Shown here piece after piece: positions 14,095 through 20,190 of a DNA stretch of 20,190 nucleotides; the first letter of the stretch is position 1, and the number at the start of each line of letters is the position of its first letter. Under the pieces are notes generated by a model, which was given only the letters and a program-made list of their open reading frames with translations, was not told the origin of the DNA and did no database searches. The stretch is from Clostridiales bacterium UBA7044 (lineage in GTDB: Bacteria > Bacillota > Clostridia > Oscillospirales > Oscillospiraceae), in the NCBI GenBank assembly GCA_002493965.1, contig DLAP01000089.1, positions 1-20,190 of the forward strand, given 5' to 3'. A program made the translations under genes and the position numbers.

Positions 14095-15414
14095 TTATTT
14101 CGTGATGAAGCTGTTATACAGCACACGAATGGCTTTTTGGAAATCCTTGTTGTCCACGCCGAAGATGATGTTCAGTTCGTCGGGACCCTGGTTGATCATG
14201 CGGATGTTGACGCCGCTTTCACCCAGAGCGGCGAAGATCTTACCGGAGATACCGGGGCGGAAGGCCATCTTCCGGCCAACGGCGGCCACCACGGCGATCT
14301 GGTGGTGAACGGTGAGAAAATCGGGCTGGGCCTCCTTCTGAATCTCCGCCATGATGGTGTACAGATCCTTCTCAATGGCCCAGGTGGGCAGGACCACGGA
14401 GACGTTATCAATGCCGTTTGGCACATAGTCAACGGAAATGCCATGGCGGACCAGCACGGTTAAGACCTTTTGCAGGACGCCCACCTGGTTGCTCATGCCC
14501 CGCTTGGTCATGGAGATGATGGAGAAGTCCTTCTTGCCGGTGATGCCGGTGATGAACCGGTCCGGGTCGTGATCTCCGGCAAATTCCGCCTGGATCATGG
14601 TGCCGGGGGCTTCGGGGGCGTTGGTGTTGCGGATGTTTACGGGGATGTTCTTCTCCCGGACGGGAAAGATGCTGTCCTCATGGAGCACCTGAGCGCCGGA
14701 GTAGCTCAGCTCCCGCAGCTCGTCATAGGTCACTTCCGGAATGGCCTGGGGATCGTCCACGATCCGGGGGTCGGCCATGAGAATACCGGACACGTCCGTC
14801 CAGTTTTCATACACCGCCGCGTCCAGAGCCGCCGCAGCCAGAGCGCCGGTGATGTCGCTGCCGCCCCGGGAGAAGGTATGGATGGTGCCATCGGGCATGA
14901 CGCCGTAGAAGCCGGGGATCACCGCGCCGTAGCCCATGAATACATGGCTCCGCAGAGCCTCATAGGAGGCGTCCTGATCCACGGTGCCGTCCAGCTTGAA
15001 TTTCACCCAGTCGGCGGCGTCCACAAACTGGAAGCCTAAGTAGGCCGCCATCAGCTTGGCGGAGAAATATTCGCCCCGGCTGACCAGCTCCTCCTGGGAG
15101 ATGTTTTTGTCGTTGATCCGCTCCTTCAGCTGGGCCAGCTCCTGCTCCAGGGGCAGGTCCAGCCCCAGGTCGTCCCGGATGTCTAAGTACCGGGCGGCGA
15201 TCATGTCGAAAATGCCGGAGCAGTCCACACCGTACTGGATGTGGGCGTAGCAAAGATACAGTAAATCCGTGATCTTATGGTCGCCGGAGAAGCGTTTGCC
15301 AGCGGCGGAGACGATGACCACCTGCCGCTGAGGGTCCGCCATGAGGATATCCCGGACCTTCCGGTACTGACCGGCATCGGCCATGGAGCTGCCGCCGAAT
15401 TTTACAACTTTCAT
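14095..15414 (-). CDS. lysC: Aspartate kinase
   Basis: A 439-residue cytoplasmic enzyme that phosphorylates aspartate, the first step towards lysine, threonine and methionine. The N-terminal KFGGSSM motif and SRGEYFSAKLMA belong to the amino-acid kinase catalytic domain; FSRGGSDITGALAAAAL lines the ATP/aspartate site. From about residue 300 two ACT-like domains follow (starting near ISMTKRGMSNQVGVLQKVL and VAAVGRKMAFRPGISGKIF), which normally bind the feedback inhibitors lysine or threonine. AGAGGAAG precedes the ATG. It lies 27 bases after hom and 15 before asd. Because it is co-transcribed with hom and close to thrCB, threonine control is plausible, but the sequence alone does not decide the effector. 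Confidence 0.96.
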   Translation of the reverse strand: MKVVKFGGSSMADAGQYRKVRDILMADPQRQVVIVSAAGKRFSGDHKITDLLYLCYAHIQYGVDCSGIFDMIAARYLDIRDDLGLDLPLEQELAQLKERINDKNISQEELVSRGEYFSAKLMAAYLGFQFVDAADWVKFKLDGTVDQDASYEALRSHVFMGYGAVIPGFYGVMPDGTIHTFSRGGSDITGALAAAALDAAVYENWTDVSGILMADPRIVDDPQAIPEVTYDELRELSYSGAQVLHEDSIFPVREKNIPVNIRNTNAPEAPGTMIQAEFAGDHDPDRFITGITGKKDFSIISMTKRGMSNQVGVLQKVLTVLVRHGISVDYVPNGIDNVSVVLPTWAIEKDLYTIMAEIQKEAQPDFLTVHHQIAVVAAVGRKMAFRPGISGKIFAALGESGVNIRMINQGPDELNIIFGVDNKDFQKAIRVLYNSFITK

Positions 15415-15441
15415 GCTTTTCTTCCTCTTTTGCTCTCAAAA

Positions 15442-16548
15442 TCAATCGATGGCCGCCGCGAAGGCGTCGGGGTTTTCCTTCAGCCACCGGTGCATTTCCT
15501 TCACCGGGACGGGCTTTGTCACAACGCCGCTGCCCCAGTCCTCGGCGGTTTCGCCCTGCCAGGCCCCCCGGACGTACCAGGTGAGGGCGGCATCATTCTC
15601 AGCGGAGACCTTGCCGCCGTAGGGGGCGTAGAAGCCGCGGCCGCCCAGTACATCCACCAGGTCCTGAACCACATTATATGCGGTGGGATACCGGCCCGCG
15701 CCCTGTCCGTAGAAACTCATTTTGTCGGAGGTCTCCCCCATAAAGGTGATCAGGTTAAAGTTCAGGGGGACGTTCCCTTCCAGGGAAGAAGCGGGAACCA
15801 GAGTAGGCTGAACGGAGGCGCTGAATTTGCCGTCTTCCTGGGCGGCCCGGCCGATCAGCTTGCACACCTTGCCGTGGGCGGTGAAGCTTTCCACATCGGC
15901 GGCGGTGATGTTCCGGATGCCCGCCACGGGTACCGTGTCCTTGTCAAAGCTGACGCCGAAGGCGATGTTGCCGGAGAGAATGGTTTTGTGCCAGGTGTCG
16001 ATGCCGTCCACGTCGGTGGAGGGGTTCGCCTCCGCGTAGCCCAGACCCTGGGCCTCCTTGAGGACCACGGCATAGTCCGCACCCTTGCGGGTCATGTTGT
16101 CCAAGATGTAGTTGCAGGTGCCGTTCATAATGCCGCCGACGGTCTTCAGCTTCTGTACCCGGCGGGCACGCTCCAGCTCGCTGAGCCAGCCAATGCCGCC
16201 GCCTACCGCCGCGGTGCAGCGGAAGAAGACGCCCTTCTGAACCGCCAGAGGCAGCAGATCATCATAGAAGGTGCAAACCAATGCCTTGTTGGAGGAAACC
16301 ACGTTTTTTCCCGCTTCCAGAGAAGCCCGGACAAATTCGTAGGCCGGATGCAGTCCGCCCATGGCCTCCACCACGGTGTCAATGGTGTCGTCGTTCAAAA
16401 TTTCGTCAAAGCGCTTGACGGCCTCGCCTTTTTCTAAATGGATCTGCTCCAGGCAGAGTACCTTGGCGACCTCCATATCCTGCCGCTTGGAGACAATTTC
16501 ATATACGCCCCGGCCAACCACGCCGAAGCCCATCAGTCCAATCCGCAT
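15442..16548 (-). CDS. hom: Homoserine dehydrogenase
   Basis: A 368-residue cytoplasmic enzyme reducing aspartate semialdehyde to homoserine with NAD(P)H. The N-terminal nucleotide-binding motif GFGVVGRG is at residues 7-14. GGIMNGTCNYIL and GLGYAEANPSTDVDGIDTWH are the family signatures for substrate and catalytic lysine/aspartate regions. The length is about 60-70 residues shorter than homoserine dehydrogenases with a full C-terminal ACT domain, so threonine feedback through such a domain is probably missing or reduced; the C-terminal tail is not recognisable as ACT. The ATG at 16546-16548 follows GGGAGG; ten extra in-frame codons upstream include that site and are excluded. It is the first gene of the hom-lysC-asd operon and divergent from thrC. 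Confidence 0.96.
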   Translation of the reverse strand: MRIGLMGFGVVGRGVYEIVSKRQDMEVAKVLCLEQIHLEKGEAVKRFDEILNDDTIDTVVEAMGGLHPAYEFVRASLEAGKNVVSSNKALVCTFYDDLLPLAVQKGVFFRCTAAVGGGIGWLSELERARRVQKLKTVGGIMNGTCNYILDNMTRKGADYAVVLKEAQGLGYAEANPSTDVDGIDTWHKTILSGNIAFGVSFDKDTVPVAGIRNITAADVESFTAHGKVCKLIGRAAQEDGKFSASVQPTLVPASSLEGNVPLNFNLITFMGETSDKMSFYGQGAGRYPTAYNVVQDLVDVLGGRGFYAPYGGKVSAENDAALTWYVRGAWQGETAEDWGSGVVTKPVPVKEMHRWLKENPDAFAAAID

Positions 16549-16586
16549 AAAGATTTCCTCCCTGTCTCTTTCGTTCATTCAGCACG

Positions 16587-16614
16587 GAAAAAACTGTGTC
16601 CCCGCTGAAAACAC
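16587..16614 (-). promoter_or_regulatory. Candidate attenuator hairpin in the hom leader
   Basis: On the minus strand 16614-16607 and 16603-16596 form an 8-bp stem with three G-U pairs and a three-base loop, followed two bases later by six Ts (16593-16588). A competing pairing of 16604-16609 with 16578-16583 would break it. The leader is only about 80 nucleotides, with no Thr-rich leader peptide and no T-box. Confidence 0.3.
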
Positions 16615-16633
16615 TTGCATTTTCACGAAAAAC

Positions 16634-16662
16634 AGTATATCATATACCTACTTAAAAAGCAA
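16634..16662 (-). promoter_or_regulatory. Promoter of the hom-lysC-asd operon
   Basis: On the minus strand TTGCTT (16657-16662) and TATACT (16634-16639) are exactly 17 bases apart in an A/T-rich segment, about 86 bases before the hom start. Confidence 0.65.
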
Positions 16663-16745
16663 CTGCATCAAAAAGCAAATCCTTTTCCCAGGATCGGAGG
16701 CTTTTTGTGCAAAAAGCAAAGGCCTGGATGGGGGTACTTCCCAAA

Positions 16746-16972
16746 GCCTTCCCCTCTGGGGAAGGTGGCAGCCCGAAGGGCTGACGGATGAGGTGTTCCG
16801 ATTACGGAATCCGTCCGTTGAAGTGCTCACTTACGATAATGGTTCAAACCTTGCAACACCTCACCCGCCCCCTTCGGGGGCACCCTTACATTTTGGCATG
16901 ATTGCCGCTGGCAATCATAATTTGTTTAATCTGCTGCGCAGTGCGCCACCCCAAAGGGGAGGGCTTTGCGCC
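16746..16972. repeat. CCTYYCCC hairpin repeat, long copy before thrC
   Basis: Begins with hairpin 1 (16747-16754/16758-16765) and hairpin 2 (16769-16774/16778-16783). Then comes a long-range 9-bp stem (16789-16797/16855-16863), a palindrome (16898-16906/16910-16918), and a final CCCC-AAA-GGGG hairpin (16949-16959). The layout of the first part and of the end matches 20002-20169. It fills most of the hom-thrC divergent region. Confidence 0.75.
16893..16921 (+). promoter_or_regulatory. Candidate thrC promoter inside the repeat, with a palindrome between the hexamers
   Basis: TTGGCA (16893-16898) and CATAAT (16916-16921) are 17 bases apart. A perfect 9-bp palindrome with a three-base centre, 16898-16918, overlaps both hexamers, as an operator would. 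Transcription would begin near 16928, giving a leader of about 84 nucleotides to thrC. Confidence 0.5.
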
Positions 16973-17011
16973 CTACAGTAAAACAGACTTATACATTTCA
17001 GGAGGAAGCAT

Positions 17012-18457
17012 ATGCGATATCATTCCACCCGATCCCAGGATTTTTCCGTGGACAGCGCCCAGGCGGTGCTGAACGGACTGGCTCCCGACGGCGGCCTGTA
17101 TATGCCGGAGACCATCCCCCAATTTGACTGGAAAAGCTGCCTGCAAGGCACCAGTCAGGAGATGTCCACGGCCATCCTTTCCGCGTTTCTGCCGGATATT
17201 CCGGATATGAAAACCCTGGTAAAAAAGGCCTACACCGGCAAATTCGAGACCGAGGACCTGACCCCCTCCGTACCCGTGGGAGACTACAGCGTGCTGGAGC
17301 TGTTCCGGGGGCCTACCTCCGCCTTTAAGGACGTGGCTCTGTCCATGCTCCCGCAGCTGCTCACTGCCGCGAAGAAGGAAAAGGGGATGCAGGAGGATAT
17401 CCTCATCCTCACCGCCACCTCCGGCGACACCGGCAAGGCCGCCCTGGAGGGCTTCCACGACGTGCCGGGGGTCCGCATCTGCGTCTTCTACCCCCACGGC
17501 GGCGTCAGCCAGGTCCAGCGGGCCCAGATGGTGACGCAGGAGGGAAATAACGTGACGGTGTGCGCCGTGGAAGGAAACTTCGACGACGCCCAGACCGGGG
17601 TGAAGAACATCTTCGCCGCCTGCCGGGGGAAGGAGCTGCCCTTCTCCCTGTCCTCTGCCAACTCCATCAACATCGGCCGCCTGGCCCCCCAGATCATGTA
17701 CTACTTCCGGGCCTACCGGGACCTGCTGGACAGCGGAAAAATTTCCCTGGGGGACAAAGTCAATTTCTCCGTGCCCACCGGCAACTTTGGCGACATTCTG
17801 GCGGGGTACCTGGCAAAAAAACTGGGTCTGCCCGTTGGCAGGCTGATCTGCGCCTCCAACGCCAACAACGTGCTGACGGACTTCATCCGCACCGGTACCT
17901 ACGATAAGCGCCGCCCCCTGCTGAAAACGACCTCTCCCTCCATGGACATTCTGGTGTCGTCCAATTTAGAGAGACTTTTGTATCTCCTGTCCGGAGACAC
18001 GGAATTGGTTGCTTCCCTGATGGCAAAGCTTAACACCGAGGGCGTCTATACCGTTCCCAACACCATGATGGAGCAGATTCAGACGGAGTTCTGGGCCGCA
18101 TTCTGCGACGACGAAAAGGCGGCGGAGATCATCGGAAGGGTTTACAAGGACTACGGTTATCTCTGCGATCCCCACACCGCCTCCGGATGGGCGGCGGCGG
18201 AAAGCTATGTGCGGGAGACCGGCGACCATACCCCCATGGTGGTGCTGTCCACCGCCTCTCCCTATAAGTTCCCGGCGGCGGTTCTGTCCGCCATCGGCGG
18301 AGATACCTCCGGCTCGGAATTTACGCAGATGGCAAGGCTCTCCCAGATCACCGGGGTGCCCATTCCCAAAAATCTTTCTTCCCTGGAGGGGAAGGAAGAG
18401 AAGCACACTGGGGTCATTTCCAAGGAGAAAATGCTGCCCTTTGTGCTGGGGCTGTAA
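17012..18457 (+). CDS. thrC: Threonine synthase
   Basis: A 481-residue PLP enzyme converting O-phosphohomoserine to threonine and phosphate, the last step of threonine synthesis. The PLP lysine is Lys106 in SAFKDVAL. The N-terminal LAPDGGLYMPE segment and the TATSGDTGKAAL phosphate loop are typical of the long, E. coli/yeast-type threonine synthases, and NFGDILAGY in the middle is another conserved segment. AGGAGGA precedes the ATG at 17012. thrB starts 12 bases after its stop. The promoter is probably inside the upstream repeat. Nothing is truncated. Confidence 0.97.
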   Translation: MRYHSTRSQDFSVDSAQAVLNGLAPDGGLYMPETIPQFDWKSCLQGTSQEMSTAILSAFLPDIPDMKTLVKKAYTGKFETEDLTPSVPVGDYSVLELFRGPTSAFKDVALSMLPQLLTAAKKEKGMQEDILILTATSGDTGKAALEGFHDVPGVRICVFYPHGGVSQVQRAQMVTQEGNNVTVCAVEGNFDDAQTGVKNIFAACRGKELPFSLSSANSINIGRLAPQIMYYFRAYRDLLDSGKISLGDKVNFSVPTGNFGDILAGYLAKKLGLPVGRLICASNANNVLTDFIRTGTYDKRRPLLKTTSPSMDILVSSNLERLLYLLSGDTELVASLMAKLNTEGVYTVPNTMMEQIQTEFWAAFCDDEKAAEIIGRVYKDYGYLCDPHTASGWAAAESYVRETGDHTPMVVLSTASPYKFPAAVLSAIGGDTSGSEFTQMARLSQITGVPIPKNLSSLEGKEEKHTGVISKEKMLPFVLGL

Positions 18458-18469
18458 AGGGGGAGCGGT

Positions 18470-19357
18470 ATGAAGAAAGTGACCATCCGCGTCCCGGCTA
18501 CCACCGCCAACTTAGGCCCGGGCTTCGACGCCTTCGGCTGCGCCCTGAGCCTGTACACCGATGTGACCTTCGAGGAAATGGAGGAAGGTCTGGAGATCAC
18601 CGGCTGTGACGAGGAATTTACGGGGCCGGATAACCTGGCCTACATGGCCTACTGCGCCGTGCTGAACACCATGAGCGAGGAGATCCGGGGGGTGAGGATT
18701 CACATCGACGCCCACATCCCCATCTGCCGGGGGCTAGGCTCCTCTGCCGCCCTGCTGGTGGCGGGGGCCATGGGGGCCAACGTCCTCCGGGGCAAAAAAC
18801 TGTCCACCCAGGGTCTGCTGAACATTACAAACGCCATGGAAGGACATCCGGACAACCTGGCCCCTGCCTTTTACGGCGGCCTCACCGCCTCTATGGTGGA
18901 CGGGGGGCTTCCTGTGTCCGTCAGCTTTCCGCTGCATCCTGGATGGGAATTTCTGGCACTGATCCCGGAATTTAACCTGCCCACTACCTTGGCGCGAAGT
19001 GTGCTGCCGGAGCAGGTCAACCGGGGAGACGCCATCTACAACATTGCCCATGGCGCCCTGGTGCTGAAAGCTCTGGAGCTGGGGGATGAAAAGCTTCTGC
19101 GCAGCGCCATGCAGGATAAGCTCCACCAGAACTACCGGAAGAAGCTGATTCCGGACTATGAGAAGATTGAGGCGCTGGTGCGCACTACCGGCGCGGCCTT
19201 CTGCTTAAGCGGCGCCGGCCCCACTCTGCTGTGCATCACGAGAAACCAGAATCTCGAAGAGAAGCTGGGCAAAAAGCTGAACACCGTCACGGAGCACGCC
19301 TGGCAGATGCTGCCCCTGCATGTGGAGTTCCAGGGAGCCCATGTAATTAGTGAATAG
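18470..19357 (+). CDS. thrB: Homoserine kinase
   Basis: A 295-residue GHMP-family kinase that phosphorylates homoserine with ATP, feeding ThrC. The N-terminal PATTANLGPGFDAFGCA segment is the substrate-side motif. The ATP-binding glycine/serine motif is PICRGLGSSAA at residues 84-94, and the C-terminal LSGAGPTLL is the third GHMP motif. GGGGGAG (18460-18466) precedes the ATG. With thrC it forms a two-gene operon and, with the divergent hom-lysC-asd, a full aspartate-to-threonine set. The last two residues and stop (Ser-Glu-TAG) come from the start of a heptad repeat, as in spoIIP. Confidence 0.97.
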   Translation: MKKVTIRVPATTANLGPGFDAFGCALSLYTDVTFEEMEEGLEITGCDEEFTGPDNLAYMAYCAVLNTMSEEIRGVRIHIDAHIPICRGLGSSAALLVAGAMGANVLRGKKLSTQGLLNITNAMEGHPDNLAPAFYGGLTASMVDGGLPVSVSFPLHPGWEFLALIPEFNLPTTLARSVLPEQVNRGDAIYNIAHGALVLKALELGDEKLLRSAMQDKLHQNYRKKLIPDYEKIEALVRTTGAAFCLSGAGPTLLCITRNQNLEEKLGKKLNTVTEHAWQMLPLHVEFQGAHVISE

Positions 19358-19400
19358 GGAATAGTGAAGAGTGAATAGTAGAGGAATCGCCTTCGGCGAT
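19349..19400. repeat. Heptad tandem repeat plus small hairpin, copy B
   Basis: Four 7-mers of the AGTGAAT/AGGGAAT/AGTGAAG type run from 19349 to 19376, starting inside the last codons of thrB. The hairpin ATCGCC (19386-19391)/GGCGAT (19395-19400) follows, as in copy A at 9051-9109. Confidence 0.85.
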
Positions 19401-19443
19401 CAAATAAATCCAATACAATATATTAATATAGGAGGAAAACAAT

Positions 19444-19986
19444 ATGGCTAACAATCCTTACGCCGGAACAAAAACCGAACAAAATCTGTGGGAGGCCTTT
19501 GCGGGAGAATCCCAGGCCCGAAACAAGTACACCTACTTTGCGTCCGTTGCCAAGAAGGCAGGCTATGAGCAGATCGCGGAGCTGTTCCTGAAGACCGCGG
19601 AAAACGAGAAGGAGCACGCTAAGCTCTGGTTCAAGGCTCTGGGCCAGGTGGGCAACACCGCTGAAAATCTGCTCCACGCCGCCGAGGGCGAGAACGCCGA
19701 ATGGACGGATATGTACGACCGGATGGCAAAAGAGGCCGATGAGGAGGGCTTCCACGATCTGGCTGCCCAGTTCCGGGGCGTGGCCGCCATCGAAAAAAGC
19801 CACGAGGAGCGGTATCGTGCCCTGCTTCACAACGTGGAGACCAAGGCGGTCTTTGAAAAGAGCGGCGTCACCATGTGGGAGTGCCGGAACTGCGGCCACA
19901 TCGTGGTAGGGGTTTCCGCACCGGAAATCTGCCCGGTGTGCAACCATCCCCAGTCCTATTTTGAGGTTCGGAAGGAAAACTACTGA
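19444..19986 (+). CDS. rbr: Rubrerythrin
   Basis: A 180-residue cytoplasmic non-haem iron protein that reduces hydrogen peroxide in anaerobes. The N-terminal ferritin-like four-helix domain carries the diiron ligands, including GESQARNKY, an ExxH in ENEKEHAK and another in EKSHEE. The C-terminal rubredoxin-like domain (about 145-180) has the two iron-binding cysteine pairs CRNC and CPVC. Length and domain order are those of classical rubrerythrin. AGGAGG lies before the ATG in a 20-base leader identical to that of the VWA gene, suggesting strong translation. A/T-rich sequence at 19401-19430 probably holds the promoter, but I see no well-spaced hexamer pair. Two stop codons in tandem (TGA TAA) end the gene. 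Confidence 0.97.
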   Translation: MANNPYAGTKTEQNLWEAFAGESQARNKYTYFASVAKKAGYEQIAELFLKTAENEKEHAKLWFKALGQVGNTAENLLHAAEGENAEWTDMYDRMAKEADEEGFHDLAAQFRGVAAIEKSHEERYRALLHNVETKAVFEKSGVTMWECRNCGHIVVGVSAPEICPVCNHPQSYFEVRKENY

Positions 19987-20001
19987 TAATGTGGGGAAAC
20001 G

Positions 20002-20169
20002 CCTTCCCCTTTGGGGAAGGTGGCAGCCCGAAGGGCTGGCGGATGAGGCGTTCCGGCTATGGAACCAGTTTGTTGACGCAGGCATTTACGATACTGGTTC
20101 AAATCCTGGACCGCCTCACCCGACCTCACTTACGCTCGGCCTGGGCCCTCCCCAAAGGGGAGGGCCCAG
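20002..20169. repeat. CCTYYCCC hairpin repeat, copy after rubrerythrin
   Basis: Hairpin 1 pairs 20002-20009 with 20013-20020. Hairpin 2 pairs 20024-20029 with 20033-20038. A long-range stem joins 20044-20054 and 20108-20118 with one mismatch. A perfect 13-bp terminal hairpin is at 20141-20153/20157-20169. Compared with the copy before thrC, one pair of the long-range stem changes from T-A to C-G. It may also act as a transcript end for rubrerythrin, though no T-run follows. Confidence 0.8.
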
Positions 20170-20190
20170 CGTGTCAAAAAAGGCTCAAAA

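Noticed and set aside
15277..16437. 386-codon plus-strand open frame antisense to lysC and hom
   Set aside because: Shadow frame; both minus-strand genes are unequivocal.
16549..17011. T-box or lysine riboswitch upstream of hom or thrC
   Set aside because: The hom leader is only about 80 nucleotides, and the thrC side is repeat sequence. No T-box TGGNACC or AG-bulge motif or lysine-riboswitch core was found by eye.

Overview
The window looks like chromosomal DNA of a GC-rich, anaerobic, endospore-forming Firmicute of the Clostridia, plausibly a gut Oscillospirales/Ruminococcaceae-type organism. The reasons are a stage II sporulation protein P gene, a rubrerythrin gene, a molybdenum hydroxylase gene, strong AGGAGG-type ribosome binding sites, and intergenic spaces full of dispersed palindromic repeats. 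The genus is inference. I see no rRNA, tRNA, CRISPR array, transposase or prophage gene.

Layout: (i) 129-1862, minus strand: uppP, then an aldose 1-epimerase-like gene. (ii) 1863-2323: divergent promoters plus copy 1 of a 163-bp long-hairpin repeat, here called PAL. (iii) 2324-4627, plus: an orphan molybdopterin-binding hydroxylase subunit. (iv) 4692-7268, plus: a macro-domain/HTH fusion, a VWA-domain protein and an ADP-ribosylglycohydrolase, closed by a clear terminator; this is an ADP-ribose-handling set. (v) 7446-9062, plus: tadA and spoIIP, separated by two strong hairpins. (vi) 9063-9492: repeats and the promoter of a CitMHS-type transporter gene. (vii) 9493-12844, plus: transporter, cytoplasmic serine hydrolase, LysR regulator, with PAL copy 3 before the regulator. 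(viii) 12845-13074: a terminator and PAL copy 2. (ix) 13075-16548, minus: hom-lysC-asd operon. (x) 16549-17011: divergent region with a hom promoter and a repeat that carries a good promoter facing thrC. (xi) 17012-19357, plus: thrC-thrB. (xii) 19444-19986, plus: rubrerythrin, followed by another repeat up to the window edge.

The metabolic core is the aspartate-to-threonine pathway: LysC, Asd, Hom, ThrB and ThrC are all here, split into two divergent operons. The transporter, hydrolase and LysR genes look like a small uptake and processing cassette for an unidentified organic acid. The macro/VWA/glycohydrolase genes probably act together on ADP-ribosylated substrates.

The most unusual signal is the PAL family. 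Two copies differ at 3 of 163 positions. A third copy (160 bp) has completely different terminal arms but keeps the same long-hairpin architecture through paired base changes, with a conserved core and apical loop. The one-base pairing flaws in all copies are A-C or C-A on the plus strand, so they would be G-U pairs in minus-strand RNA. This suggests either a structured RNA read from the minus strand or a single-stranded-DNA-type palindromic mobile element. Two other repeat families are also present.
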